Shown: piece after piece, positions 44,541 to 54,262 of the stretch
Numbering within the stretch: position 1 is the stretch's first letter
Layout: each line of letters begins with the position of its first letter
Assembly (NCBI RefSeq): GCF_013376475.1
Contig: NZ_CP045508.1
Location: forward strand, 546,001 to 610,000
Direction: 5' to 3'
DNA from: Desulfolutivibrio sulfoxidireducens
GTDB taxonomy: Bacteria > Desulfobacterota > Desulfovibrionia > Desulfovibrionales > Desulfovibrionaceae
DNA length: 64,000 nucleotides
The notes under the pieces: model-generated
Told to the model about the DNA's origin: nothing
The model's database searches: none
What the model saw: only the letters and a program-made list of their open reading frames with translations
Position numbers and translations under genes: made by a program

Positions 44541-45935
44541 ATGGAACCAGGGGAAATGATGCTTCATGCGGTCCGGCCCACGCTTTTTAGCGCCACCGCC
44601 AGACCTGAGCTTGTCACGGCGACGTTTCTTGCCAACCTGATGTCGGAGAGCCTTTGGGCGCTCGGACGCCAGATCGTCCATTCGGCCGGTCGACCCTCCA
44701 CAACAGAGGAACTGGCGAAGAGAATGGCGGCTCTTCACAAGTTCGTAAATGGTCACTTCTATCATCCTACCCCGATGGTATTCGGCAGAACATGGGGGTT
44801 GCAGGAACGCGACCGCATTACGAAAAAGGAGGATATGGAGGCGAACGATTATGTCATGGACTTTCTTGCCAAAGCTTTTGAGCAAACCGGAAAAAGATTT
44901 TCGTTTTCCCCGCTCATGCTCGAATTTTTGAAAATGGGAGCTTTTCCGCAGTACGTGTATCCGACAATCGATGTGATTTTGGCGCACGGACATTTGCTGC
45001 GAGACATTCCGAGCCGGCCCCGCGGGATGACCTCCTGCCTCGACGAATGCCTTCTTCTCGCGGCCCTGGCCCTCGCCACCCAGAGCTGCTCGCCACATGA
45101 TATCGTCTTTTTGGGATCGCCCCTCCATTACACCCTGTTTCTCTTCCCGGAAGGGACCAATGGATATTGGTTCAACGCCAAAAGGGAATTCTTCGACGCC
45201 GAAAGTTGGGCCTCGCTTTGCCGCGAAAGCGGGGGATCATCCAACAGGGAGCTTTTTTATGACAAGATGTATCTGTATGACCGTCTGATATCTCTGCGAG
45301 GATATTGCATCTTCCCTAAGGGGCGGTCCACATTCCCGGCCGGTTTGCTGGGAACGTTGACTGGAAAGATCGAACGTTTTCTCGGCGCCGCCTTGGAATG
45401 GACGCGGGCCGGAATCGACCTCGCCCTGGATGACCGCAGCGTGGAGGCGGACGAGGAGAGGATCATTACGGCGATTGACCGCTGTGCCTCAGGCGCCGAG
45501 GTTCGGGAGGGCCTGCGGCGGGTGATGGCGCAAGGGCCCAGTCCTCTTGCCCTTGCATCCATGTATGCCTTCAGGTCCGTGGACGTCCCGGACCGGGGGA
45601 ACTACGTGTCGGCGGCCCTAAACGACTATAAAACTTACGTTTTGGCGGCGACGATACTGGGTTTTGAGGATGCTCTTTCTCTGGTACGCGGCATACCGGG
45701 CAGGGAGTCGATCCTCAAGGGGCCAGAGAGAATAGCGCTTCCCGACGAGGTAATGTTCTTTCGGGCGGCAAGTGAGAAGGAGCGGCTATTGTTGTTGTAC
45801 ACATTGCTCATGCATTCCCCGTCTTTTTCCGAGGCTGAAAAAGCCGAGGCGCACATATCGACCGATGGAGAACACTGGACACTTCGATGGCTCGGTATTG
45901 AATTTCATGGTTGTGATCTATTTGCATCATCTTAG
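44541..45935 (+). CDS. Uncharacterised protein with possible transglutaminase-like core
   Basis: 464 residues, cytoplasmic by appearance, with no family I recognise. A central stretch (about 170-230) reads SCLDECLLLAALALATQS, then LGSPLHYTLFLFPEG, then GYWFNAKREFF. This spacing of Cys-helix, His-strand and Asn/Asp is like the Cys-His-Asp core of the transglutaminase fold, with Asn instead of Asp. The N-terminal 150 and C-terminal 230 residues are helical. It starts 18 bases after the MFS gene, so they probably form an operon. It is rich in Phe/Ile codons atypical for the chromosome. The catalytic reading is inference only. Confidence 0.55.
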   Translation: MEPGEMMLHAVRPTLFSATARPELVTATFLANLMSESLWALGRQIVHSAGRPSTTEELAKRMAALHKFVNGHFYHPTPMVFGRTWGLQERDRITKKEDMEANDYVMDFLAKAFEQTGKRFSFSPLMLEFLKMGAFPQYVYPTIDVILAHGHLLRDIPSRPRGMTSCLDECLLLAALALATQSCSPHDIVFLGSPLHYTLFLFPEGTNGYWFNAKREFFDAESWASLCRESGGSSNRELFYDKMYLYDRLISLRGYCIFPKGRSTFPAGLLGTLTGKIERFLGAALEWTRAGIDLALDDRSVEADEERIITAIDRCASGAEVREGLRRVMAQGPSPLALASMYAFRSVDVPDRGNYVSAALNDYKTYVLAATILGFEDALSLVRGIPGRESILKGPERIALPDEVMFFRAASEKERLLLLYTLLMHSPSFSEAEKAEAHISTDGEHWTLRWLGIEFHGCDLFASS

Positions 45936-46195
45936 AGCCTGTCCCGTGAATGGCAAAGCGAATGCTTGCCGAATACCCGATATTTTGATAGATACCAAAT
46001 GAATTCAGAAGGTTCGATCATTTGGAGCGAACCATGGGTTATAACTTCCGGGACTACAATCCGAACCAACTTCTCCTGCTGGCCCCCAACCTGGATGACT
46101 GGCTTCCCCAGGAACAGAAGAGCCCGGTTCATTTCCGATGTGGTCGATGCCCTCGATCTGAAGCCGTTTTTTCTGAAAAAGGGAACACCCTGTCA
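45936..46195. other. Intergenic region between convergent units
   Basis: No gene-like frame was recognised between the unknown 464-aa gene and the gad terminator. The DNA is comparatively AT-rich. Confidence 0.4.
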
Positions 46196-46233
46196 GAGAA
46201 AACGGCCGCAGGCTTTCGCGGAAACCTGCGGCC
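46196..46233 (-). terminator. Rho-independent terminator of gadB
   Basis: GGCCGCAGG (46204-46212) pairs with CCTGCGGCC (46225-46233). On the minus strand the stem is followed by GTTTTCTC. It lies 21 bases after the gadB stop. Confidence 0.75.
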
Positions 46234-46254
46234 CGGCATCGTATCCGAAACGGT

Positions 46255-47649
46255 TCACACGTGGCTGAACCCCGAACCCGTATCGGCCGAGAGGGAATGG
46301 GCCACGGGGTTTTGGGCAAAGTGGTCCAGGCCGCGCCGCAGGTCGTCCATGAGCAGGTCGGCCAGGTCGCGACTGAAGCCGTGCCGCACCAGGGCGCGCA
46401 TGACCACGAGGTCCCGCCGATTGGCGGGCATGGAATAGGCCGGCACCTGCCAGCCTCGCGAGCGCAGCCGGTCGGCGAGATCGTAGAGATTGAACCCCGG
46501 GGCGGCGTTTTCCTTGAGGCTCCAGGTCACGGCCGGAATGCCGTCCCGGCCGTCGTAGATGACGTCGAAGCAGGGTATTTCACGCAGGGCGTCGCCCAGG
46601 TAGGCGGCCGTCCGGTAGCAGGCGTCCTGGATTTTGCGGTACCCTTCGCGGCCCAGGCGCAGGAAGTTGTAGTACTGGGCCACGATCTGGCCCCCGGGGC
46701 GCGAGAAGTTGAGCGCGAAGGTCGGCATGTCGCCGCCCAGGTAGTTGACCTTGAAGATCAGGTCCCCTGGCAGTTCCTTGGCGTCGCGCCAGACCACCCA
46801 GCCGACGCCCAGCGGCGACAGGCCGAACTTGTGTCCCGAGGCGTTGATGGATTTGACCCGGGGCAGACGGAAGTCCCACACCAGGTCCGGCTGGCGGAAG
46901 GGGGCGAGAAATCCGCCGCTGGCGCCATCCACGTGTACCGGGATGTCGAGACCTTTGTCGTCTTGCAGCTTGTCGAGGGCCGCGCAAACCTCGGCCACCG
47001 GCTCGTACTGGCAGGTGTAGGTCACGCCGAGGGTGGGTACGACCCCGATGGTGTTCTCGTCGCAGCGGGCCACGGCCTCCTCCGGACTCATGATCAGCCG
47101 GCCTCGTTCCATGGGAATCTCCCGCAGTTCCACGTCCCAGTAGCGGGCGAACTTGTGCCAGCAGATCTGAACCGGGCCGCAGACCATGTTGGGCTTGTCG
47201 GCCGGCTTTCCGGCCGCCTTGCGGGCGGCCCGCCAGCGCCATTTCATGGCCAGGGCGCCGAGCATGGCCGCCTCGCTCGATCCGGTGGTGGAGCAGCCGA
47301 TGGTGTTGGCGGCCTCGGGCGAATGCCACAGGTCGGCCAGCATGTGCACGCACCGCGCTTCGAGTTCGGCGGTCTGCGGATACTCGTCCTTGTCGATCAT
47401 ATTTTTGTCGAGGCATTCATCCATGAGCCGATGCACCTCGGGATCGGCCCATGTCTGGCAAAAGGTGGCCAGGTTCTGGCGGGAGTTGCCGTCGAGCATG
47501 AGTTCGTCATGCACGACCTGGTAGGCGTGTCTGGGGTCGGTTTCTTTTTCTGGGAACCGGTATTTCGGCATGCGCACCGAGAGGTCGCTTGAGGCGTAGA
47601 TATCGTCGAGGAGATCATCGCGGACGGTTTCCTTTTGATGCAAGGGCAT
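46255..47649 (-). CDS. gadB: Glutamate decarboxylase
   Basis: 464 residues, close to E. coli GadB (466). PLP-dependent: the lysine is in [15 protein letters not shown], with [17 protein letters not shown] and [13 protein letters not shown] around the cofactor. It decarboxylates glutamate to GABA, consuming a proton, the cytoplasmic half of glutamate-dependent acid resistance. GGAGG lies six bases before the ATG. The gene is downstream of gadC on one transcript. This system is unexpected in a sulfate-reducer-like genome and may have been acquired. Confidence 0.94.
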   Translation of the reverse strand: MPLHQKETVRDDLLDDIYASSDLSVRMPKYRFPEKETDPRHAYQVVHDELMLDGNSRQNLATFCQTWADPEVHRLMDECLDKNMIDKDEYPQTAELEARCVHMLADLWHSPEAANTIGCSTTGSSEAAMLGALAMKWRWRAARKAAGKPADKPNMVCGPVQICWHKFARYWDVELREIPMERGRLIMSPEEAVARCDENTIGVVPTLGVTYTCQYEPVAEVCAALDKLQDDKGLDIPVHVDGASGGFLAPFRQPDLVWDFRLPRVKSINASGHKFGLSPLGVGWVVWRDAKELPGDLIFKVNYLGGDMPTFALNFSRPGGQIVAQYYNFLRLGREGYRKIQDACYRTAAYLGDALREIPCFDVIYDGRDGIPAVTWSLKENAAPGFNLYDLADRLRSRGWQVPAYSMPANRRDLVVMRALVRHGFSRDLADLLMDDLRRGLDHFAQNPVAHSLSADTGSGFSHV

Positions 47650-47731
47650 ATATTGCCTCCTTTCTTTACAGATTTTGAACGACTGACATCCCAAACCAGC
47701 ATGTCGGCTGGTGTGGTTTTCTCCTCCCACG

Positions 47732-49189
47732 TCATACGGACGACTTGCCGATTTGACGCCAGGATGGCTTCTTGCAGGCGTTTATGATGAGCGGCAGGCC
47801 GACGAAGACGATCATACCGACCGCCACCAGCCCCACATAGAGCGCGGGATTGCCCACGGGGATGTTTGTCGGCGGGAAAAAGCCCACCACCAGGGAAAAG
47901 CATACCCCGAGAAGGCCGATGCCAGCGACGAGCCACATGCCGAGAAGCCCGCCGGGAAGCTTGTAGGGGCGCGGCAGGTCGGGGCGGTCGCGGCGCAGTT
48001 TGATGGCGGCGGCATACATGAGGATGTACATCACGAGATAGAGGGTGACGGTCATGGCCGAGAGCACGAAAAAGGCCACGCTCACGTTGTCCATGATGAA
48101 GTAGAGGGCGGCAAGGAGGCTGACGATTACCGCCTGGATCAGCAGGATGGTAATCTGGACGCCATTTCTGTTGACCTTGGCCATAAACGGCGGGAGCTCC
48201 CCTTCTTTGGCGGTTTCCAGCAGACCGCGGCTCGGTCCGCCAATCCAGGCCATGACCCCTCCGATGGAGCCGAAGGCCGTAAGCAGGCCCATGACCGGGG
48301 TGAGGAAGCCGATATGGAACTTGTCAAAAAGCTGTTCAAATGCCTGCATAAGCCCGGCCGTGAGGCTGATGTCCGCGGCCGGGACCACGGTAGCCACGGC
48401 CAGGGAGCCCAGCATGAAAAGCAGGAAGATAATGGCGGCGGCCAGGAACATGCTTTCTGGGAATTGCGAGGCGGGTTTTTTCATCTCTCCGGCATGAACG
48501 GCATGCACCTCCACACCTGCGAAAAGCAGGATGATGCCGGCCAGGAAAGCAACGCTGCCAAGGTTCGTGATGTGGGGGAAAAGCCGGGCGTGTGCGCCCT
48601 CGTGGGCAAGCTTTCCGGCTGTGTCGGCCGCCGGGCCGGGCGCGAGGAAGGCGATGGGGTTGCCCTGATCGATCCAGAGCAGCCCCAGAATGATGACGAT
48701 CACGCCGGGCAGGATCGTGCCGCAGAGCGCGCCGTATTTGGTGACGAAGCTCGAGACGTTTGATCCGGCCAGAGTCAGAAAAGTGGCCATCCAGTAGCAC
48801 ACCAGGATGACAATGCCCGTGTAGACGCCGTTTTGCGCCAGGTGGGGCTGCATGACCGCGTAGGCCAGACAACTGGCCGCGAATCCCAGGACCGTGGGAT
48901 ACCAGACCACGTTCTGGATCCATTGTAGCCAAATGGCGGTGAAACCCCAGCGCGATCCGAAGGCTTCCTTGACCCAGGTGTAAACGCCACCGCCCTTGTC
49001 ACTCAAAGCGCTCCCGAGCTCCGCTGCCACAAGGGAGGCTGGGATGAGGAACATGACCGAGGAAAAGAGGATATAAAAGATCAGCGACAATCCTTCCTTG
49101 GCCATCATGGGAAGGCCGCGCAGGCTCACCACCGCCGCGACGGTCATCATGCACAGCGTAAATACCGAAAGCTTCGTTTTTCCAGCCAT
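47732..49189 (-). CDS. gadC: Glutamate/GABA antiporter, GadC-like
   Basis: 485 residues, APC-superfamily, with 12 predicted helices ([20 protein letters not shown] opens the first, the GadC signature). It exchanges external glutamate for cytoplasmic GABA made by GadB. E. coli GadC is 511 residues and has a C-terminal plug that closes the channel at neutral pH. Here the chain ends soon after the last helix ([16 protein letters not shown]), so this plug appears absent or very short. The ATG has AGGG seven bases upstream. An extended open frame before it is not credible. Confidence 0.9.
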   Translation of the reverse strand: MAGKTKLSVFTLCMMTVAAVVSLRGLPMMAKEGLSLIFYILFSSVMFLIPASLVAAELGSALSDKGGGVYTWVKEAFGSRWGFTAIWLQWIQNVVWYPTVLGFAASCLAYAVMQPHLAQNGVYTGIVILVCYWMATFLTLAGSNVSSFVTKYGALCGTILPGVIVIILGLLWIDQGNPIAFLAPGPAADTAGKLAHEGAHARLFPHITNLGSVAFLAGIILLFAGVEVHAVHAGEMKKPASQFPESMFLAAAIIFLLFMLGSLAVATVVPAADISLTAGLMQAFEQLFDKFHIGFLTPVMGLLTAFGSIGGVMAWIGGPSRGLLETAKEGELPPFMAKVNRNGVQITILLIQAVIVSLLAALYFIMDNVSVAFFVLSAMTVTLYLVMYILMYAAAIKLRRDRPDLPRPYKLPGGLLGMWLVAGIGLLGVCFSLVVGFFPPTNIPVGNPALYVGLVAVGMIVFVGLPLIINACKKPSWRQIGKSSV

Positions 49190-49548
49190 GAGACCCTGCC
49201 CTTTTTGCGTAACAAGTGGATATAGATGAGCACACATCTCGGCAACCGTTTTGGAATGCATTTGTTTTGGTTTCATGAAAAGACCACGTGGCAACAAATA
49301 CACGTGAGTCTGGCGCAAAAGACCCTCCACTGACGGCTTCAACGCACGGCGGCTGACGCAGTACGTCTTGGTCATCCAGCCTGCGTTTTGGCCATTCACA
49401 GGGACATTCATGGGCGGCGCCAGACAAGCCTGGCAGCGGTCGGAACCCGTCGAACCACGCTGTCCCGTTGTCTCAAATCGCAGTTCACGATCCTGCCCTA
49501 TGCTCTTTGCGTAACCGAGTCGTTTTTCGGGCATTTGTTGTTTTTGTG
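49190..49548 (-). other. Long leader of the gadC-gadB operon
   Basis: If the promoter at 49549-49577 is used, these about 350 bases form the 5' untranslated region. No convincing small gene or named riboswitch was recognised in it. Confidence 0.4.
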
Positions 49549-49577
49549 TTGATATTGAAAAGAATTTTCATTGTCAA
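49549..49577 (-). promoter_or_regulatory. gad promoter with Fur/PerR-like palindrome
   Basis: On the minus strand TTGACA (49577-49572), 17 bases and TATCAA (49554-49549) form a good promoter. The spacer contains TGAAAATTCTTTTCA (49556-49570), which matches the 7-1-7 Fur-family consensus TGATAATnATTATCA at 11 of 14 fixed positions. The whole 27-base region is palindromic. A Fur, PerR or Zur-like repressor is possible; the exact one is inference. Confidence 0.6.
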
Positions 49578-49949
49578 TAAAGGAATAATCACCGTTCCGC
49601 TACCTGGAGGCAATCTCAGCTTATAGCACAATCTGGGCAAGGTCACCCCGGTTCAACCGGAAAAAGTCCCCCGTTGGAGGAGGCTGTGCGCGTCGTTATT
49701 TTTGGGCTAACGCCGAGCCACTGAAATTCCGACCCGTTAGAAGTCTGTACGAACAGGCGCATGGTCAGCCCCACTTGGTCTTGCCGTGGGGGATTCCCTT
49801 AGCCGGACAGAAATATCGTTGGCGGTATGGTTCTGTATGAAGGAAACGATTGCCTCGGCACGCCGTATTCGTATATGGATGGCCCTCGTATCCCAGGCGG
49901 TGCATCCCATGGCGAGACACGCTCGACGACAAGGAATGTCGTATCACGC
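49578..49949. other. Intergenic region before the GNAT-type gene
   Basis: No clear gene. Several stretches such as CCACTGAAATTCCGACCCG look like insertion-sequence remnants, but no inverted ends or transposase were identified. Confidence 0.3.
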
Positions 49950-51080
49950 ATGCCGCAAATCCAAATCCTTCGCTCCGTGGAGGAGTTTGAATCCATCGGA
50001 GATCAATGGAACGACCTGGCCATGCGCCAGCCCCGGGTGACGCCATCCCTGCGTAGCGAATGGATCGCAAGCTGGATGCGGACCTACGGCGAGAGGTTCT
50101 CCCCCCTGGTCATTGCCGCCTTAAGCGGAAGCCGACTGGTCGGGGGCATCGCCTTCAGCCTCTCTCCGCGCATGGTCGGACCAGTGCCGATCTTTTGCGA
50201 ACTGCGCTTTGCCGGCGTGTACGGCGTTCGCGGCATCTATACGGACTGCCTCCTGGACCCCGGGGAGGAGTCGCGCGTGCTCCAGGCCATGTTCGACACG
50301 GTGTGCCAATGCGGCTGGACCAAGCTGCGCCTGGAGCATGTCCAGGCCGAGTCCCGCTGCCTGGGGTGGGTCAACAGGTACGGACCGGCCAGAGGGTTCC
50401 TGCTCGGCGAGCCACATACGACCGATTGTCCGGTGCTGCATCTGCCAGGCGACATGCCCACCCTGGAAGCCGGCATGGATCCCTTCTTCCGCAAGATGCT
50501 GCACTCCAGAGACCTCAAGGCGCCGGCGAAAAAACACGCGGTCACGTGCCTGTTCCAGGTCGATCCGGACACCCTGGAGCGGGACATCGGCCTGCTGTAC
50601 GAGATCCACACCCAGCGCTGGAACAGCCAGGGCCGGGCCGGAGAGTTCGCCGATCGCCACCGCCGGGAATTCTACCTGCGGATGGCCCGGGAATTCCAAC
50701 GCGACGGGAAACTGGTTCTGTCGCAGGTCTTGCTCGATGGAGAACCCCATGTCCTCTCCATCGGAGTACTGCTGGATGAGGATTTTTTCGCCCTGCAGTT
50801 GGCGTGCAGCGATGTCGGACTGGCCTGCAAGGCCGGGACGTACCATCTCTATCATCTCCTCGGCCACCTGATGGGGAGGGTGAAGCGATTTCATTTCATG
50901 GCTGGAGGGGATGCGTATAAATACAAATGGGGAGCGCAAAAGCACGTCGTGTACGATGTGCATGTCTGGAGAGGCGTGCGCGGACGGATAGGAAAACTGC
51001 TGCAGAACGGGAAAGATGTCCTGCGGTTTCCCTTGAAGCGGGCAACGTCATCGGCAAAGGAGGCGCGCGCCTTGTTGTGA
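49950..51080 (+). CDS. GNAT/FemAB-like acetyltransferase (CelD/BcsL type)
   Basis: 376 residues from ATG 49950 (an in-frame ATG at 49827 would add 41 basic residues). The middle and late segments resemble Acetyltransf_6 proteins of the CelD/BcsL group: YEIHTQRWNSQGRAGEF, FYLRMAREFQRDGKLVLSQV, and a late GGDAYKYKWG. Such proteins occur with polysaccharide or cellulose synthesis. No glycan genes adjoin it here. The assignment is by pattern only. Confidence 0.6.
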   Translation: MPQIQILRSVEEFESIGDQWNDLAMRQPRVTPSLRSEWIASWMRTYGERFSPLVIAALSGSRLVGGIAFSLSPRMVGPVPIFCELRFAGVYGVRGIYTDCLLDPGEESRVLQAMFDTVCQCGWTKLRLEHVQAESRCLGWVNRYGPARGFLLGEPHTTDCPVLHLPGDMPTLEAGMDPFFRKMLHSRDLKAPAKKHAVTCLFQVDPDTLERDIGLLYEIHTQRWNSQGRAGEFADRHRREFYLRMAREFQRDGKLVLSQVLLDGEPHVLSIGVLLDEDFFALQLACSDVGLACKAGTYHLYHLLGHLMGRVKRFHFMAGGDAYKYKWGAQKHVVYDVHVWRGVRGRIGKLLQNGKDVLRFPLKRATSSAKEARALL

Positions 51081-51100
51081 ACCGGCCCGGGGTGTAAGCT

Positions 51101-51148
51101 CCCCCTGGCTTGCCCGGGAAGCCGGGTCCGCCGGGGGCGTTTTTTTTC
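51101..51148 (+). terminator. Terminator after the GNAT-type gene
   Basis: A nested hairpin (CCCCCTGGC with GCCGGGGG outside, CCCGG with CCGGG inside) is followed by nine T residues (51140-51148). Confidence 0.75.
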
Positions 51149-51183
51149 GGGCGCATCCCGACTTTCCCCTGCGAGGATGGCTT

Positions 51184-52347
51184 ATGACCACAGTGCGCCG
51201 ACTGCTTCTCTTCCCGCTCCTGCTTTTGGCCACGGCCGCCTTTGCCGGCCAAACCCCGAACGTGGCCTGGGAACTCGATCTGGGTCCGGACGCCACGTTT
51301 TTTCCCTCCCTGGCCGTGGCCCTGGCCACCCTGCGCTTGGACACCGGCGGCGACCCACGGGAACTGGGCGACAAAAACGGCCTGCTCGGCGTGGCCGTGA
51401 CGGCCCCGCGCGACGGGGCCAGGGCCGAGGTGGAGATATCCACGCCCGCGCTCATCGCCCCAAGCCGCATCACCGTGACCCTTCCCAAAAAGGGCGTCCG
51501 CTACCTCGTCTACCCTTTTCTCAAGTACGATCCCGAGCGCATGGTGCTCATCCGCCAGCCCTTCGCCGAGACGGTCACGGCCAGGCTTGCGGTGGACGGC
51601 GCGCCATGCGGCGAAAAATCGGGCCGGATCACTGTGCGCTCCATCAACGACTGCGTCTACGGCTACGAGGAGGACGGCCGCTGGAACGACACCTCCTGGC
51701 TGTTCGCGGCCTACGTCAACGAGAACCACCCGGCGGTGGAGACCATCCTCAAGGAGGCCCTGGCCACGGGCAAGGTCGATTCCTTCGCCGGCTACCAGGG
51801 CGACGCGGACGACGTCACGGACGAGGTCGAGGCCGTGTGGACGGCCCTGGCCCGGCGCCGCATCCGCTATTCCAGCATCAGCGATTCCTCGGCCGAATCG
51901 GCCGCCATCTGGAGCCAGCACGTCCGGCTTTTGGGCGAGGCCCTCTCGGCCCGGCAGGCCAACTGCGTGGAGGGGGCCTGCCTTCTGGCCTCGATCTTCA
52001 CCAAGATCGGGCTTGACGCCTCCCTGGTGATGGTGCCGGGGCACATGTTCGTGGGCGTGGACCTGGACGATGACGGGGAGGAGACCCTGTATCTGGAGAC
52101 CACCCTTTTGGCCGACACGGCCTCGTCCTTCGAGGACGCCACGGACGACGGCGCGGAGCAGTTCGCGAAATACGCCTCCCGGCTCAAGGACGATCCGCGC
52201 ATCCGCTGGCGGGACAAGCGGCCGCGCAAGAAGCGCGGCAAGGGCGAGGACGACGATCTGGGGATCATCGATATCCGGGTGGCCCGGGATCTGGGCATTT
52301 TGCCCATCCGCGAACCGTACGCGGACAAGGCCCGGTTCGGGAAATAG
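51184..52347 (+). CDS. Secreted transglutaminase-like protein
   Basis: 387 residues. Signal peptide 1-22 (LLLFPLLLLATAAFAGQ). The first half is probably beta-rich. The likely core lies about 255-315: SARQANCVEGACLLASIFTKIGL (Cys), MVPGHMFVGVDL (His), YLETTLL (Glu/Asp). This Cys-His-acid order is the transglutaminase/cysteine-protease fold. The C-terminus is basic (RDKRPRKKRGKG). It follows a terminator and starts a new transcript. Substrate unknown; a cell-envelope peptide link is possible. Confidence 0.65.
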   Translation: MTTVRRLLLFPLLLLATAAFAGQTPNVAWELDLGPDATFFPSLAVALATLRLDTGGDPRELGDKNGLLGVAVTAPRDGARAEVEISTPALIAPSRITVTLPKKGVRYLVYPFLKYDPERMVLIRQPFAETVTARLAVDGAPCGEKSGRITVRSINDCVYGYEEDGRWNDTSWLFAAYVNENHPAVETILKEALATGKVDSFAGYQGDADDVTDEVEAVWTALARRRIRYSSISDSSAESAAIWSQHVRLLGEALSARQANCVEGACLLASIFTKIGLDASLVMVPGHMFVGVDLDDDGEETLYLETTLLADTASSFEDATDDGAEQFAKYASRLKDDPRIRWRDKRPRKKRGKGEDDDLGIIDIRVARDLGILPIREPYADKARFGK

Positions 52348-52493
52348 ACCAGCCCGGCCGCATGTCCGCGTGGGGATCGCCTGGCCGCGCGCGTCCCCAC
52401 GTGGTGCGTTCCTGAGACAAGACTCCGGTATTTTTAGAAAAAAATACGTATCGGAACATATTGTCCTTAACCACAGGCCTGGAGGGCGGCGGC

Positions 52494-54233
52494 ATGGGCG
52501 GCTCGATAAAGGGGCTTTTGGACGGGTTTCGGGTGGGCGAGGAAAAGGCCGAAAGGATCGCCGGGGAGGTTGCCCGGGGCTCCACGCCGGGGGCCGGATT
52601 CTACGCGCTTATCGCCACGGCCGCGCTTATCGCCAGCCTGGGCCTGGTGGCCAACAGTCCGGCGGTGATCATCGGGGCCATGCTGGTCTCGCCGTTGATG
52701 TCCCCCATCTTCGGCCTCTCCCTGGGCATGATCCGGGGCGATACGAGCCTTTTGGCCAAATCGGTCCGGGCCGAGGTCTCGGGCATGGCCCTGGCCGTGG
52801 CCTTCGGCGCCCTTTTCGGGCTGTTGCCGGTCATGACCGAGGTTACCCCGGAGATGCTGGCCCGCACCGAGCCCACCCTGCTCGACCTTCTGGTGGCGGT
52901 CTTCGCCGGATTCGCCGGAACCCTGGCCATGGTCGACGACCGCATCAGCCCGGCCCTGCCCGGGGTGGCCATCGCCACGGCCATCGTGCCGCCCCTGGCC
53001 ACCTGCGGCCTGTGCCTGGCCGCCGGAGCCACCCAGGGCGCCACCGGCGCGTTTTTGCTCTTTTTCGCCAACTTCGTGGCCATTCTCCTGGTGTCGGCCC
53101 TGACGTTTCTGGCCGCCGGGCTGGCCAGGCGACACGCCGGAAACGGCGGCGCGCGGATGGTGGCCGGCAACCTGGCCGTGGCCGTCCTGGGGTTTTTGCT
53201 GGTCTCGGCCTATCTCACCGGAACCCTGACGGCCATCGTCAAGGACCGTCGCCAGGCCGGACAGGTGAAGGAGACCATCGAGGCCCTTTTGGCCGAGGAT
53301 CCCAACGCCTCCCTGGTGACCCTGCACCGCAAGGACCACGGCGACACCCTCGATATCCTGGCCACGGTGCGCACGCCCAAACCCTTCGACCCGCAACGGG
53401 TCGCGGATATGGAACAGGCCCTTCAGGAGCGCCTCGGCGGGAAGGTGCGCCTGGTGGCCCGCTGCCTGCTCACCAAGGACATCTTTCCCCCGGGCGGGAC
53501 CGCCGTGGTGACCGCCCCCTCCCTGGACGGCTCCTTCCTGAGCGTCGAGGTTCCAGCGGATGTCAAACGCCTGCAACTGGCCGAGCAGACCCTGCGGGAA
53601 ATTTTGGCCACCAGGCCGCAGCTTTTGCTTTTGGACGTGGATCTGGTGCATATCGCCGGGGACCCGGTCATTCTGGCCACCCTGCAAAGCCCCCGCCCGC
53701 TTATCCCCCTGGAGGCGGAGGAGTTCGAACGGGCCGTGCGCCAGCGCCTGGGCGAGCCGGGCCTGCGGCTTCTGGCCCGGTGCCAGGTTCCCGTGGACGT
53801 GGATTCCAGGGGCCGGATCCTTTTCGGCAAGGCCCACTTCGGTCCCGAGGACCGGGCCGCGCGCGCCGTGGCCGAGACCGCGCGACAGGCCGTGGAGGCC
53901 CTGCCGGACATGTTCGTCACCGCCCTGGACGTGATTCGGGACGGGGAGGGATTTGTGGCCCGGGCCGAGATCACCGGGACCCGGCTGGTCACGCCGGAAC
54001 AGATTCGGGACATCGAGGCCAGGGTGGCTGTCTCGGCCGGCGCGCCGGTTCGGCTTTCGGCCTGGTCCAGGACGGACCTGATGGTCACCGACAGCCGCTA
54101 TCTTCCCGTGGAGGAGTACACCCGTCGCCGGCTCATGGAGGGTCGGGAGGAGACCGGTGCGCCGCAACAGACGGACGCGGGGGAAAAACACCCGCCGGCC
54201 GTCGCCACGGATCAAGCCATTGAGCCGAAATAA
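52494..54233 (+). CDS. DUF389 (TIGR00341-like) membrane protein
   Basis: 579 residues from an ATG with GGAGG eight bases upstream; an earlier TTG at 52461 is not preferred. Residues about 35-250 form six membrane helices (GFYALIATAALIASLGLVANSPAVIIGAMLVSPLMSPIFGLSLGMI is the DUF389 signature). A large soluble C-terminal half with three repeats of about 90 residues (ILATVRTPKPFDP, ILATLQSPRPLIPL) follows. Function of the family is not established. Its length, larger than most DUF389 proteins, is notable. Confidence 0.8.
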   Translation: MGGSIKGLLDGFRVGEEKAERIAGEVARGSTPGAGFYALIATAALIASLGLVANSPAVIIGAMLVSPLMSPIFGLSLGMIRGDTSLLAKSVRAEVSGMALAVAFGALFGLLPVMTEVTPEMLARTEPTLLDLLVAVFAGFAGTLAMVDDRISPALPGVAIATAIVPPLATCGLCLAAGATQGATGAFLLFFANFVAILLVSALTFLAAGLARRHAGNGGARMVAGNLAVAVLGFLLVSAYLTGTLTAIVKDRRQAGQVKETIEALLAEDPNASLVTLHRKDHGDTLDILATVRTPKPFDPQRVADMEQALQERLGGKVRLVARCLLTKDIFPPGGTAVVTAPSLDGSFLSVEVPADVKRLQLAEQTLREILATRPQLLLLDVDLVHIAGDPVILATLQSPRPLIPLEAEEFERAVRQRLGEPGLRLLARCQVPVDVDSRGRILFGKAHFGPEDRAARAVAETARQAVEALPDMFVTALDVIRDGEGFVARAEITGTRLVTPEQIRDIEARVAVSAGAPVRLSAWSRTDLMVTDSRYLPVEEYTRRRLMEGREETGAPQQTDAGEKHPPAVATDQAIEPK

Positions 54234-54262
54234 GAAAAGAGCCTGTCGCCTTCGCTCGATCC

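Noticed and set aside
49190..49534. Extended N-terminus of GadC (115 extra residues)
   Set aside because: It is Cys/His-rich without similarity to GadC; the M-A-G-K-T-K start matches family length and helix 1.
49600..49780. Insertion-sequence remnant
   Set aside because: A few phrases resemble IS ends, but no inverted repeats, target duplication or transposase frame could be shown.
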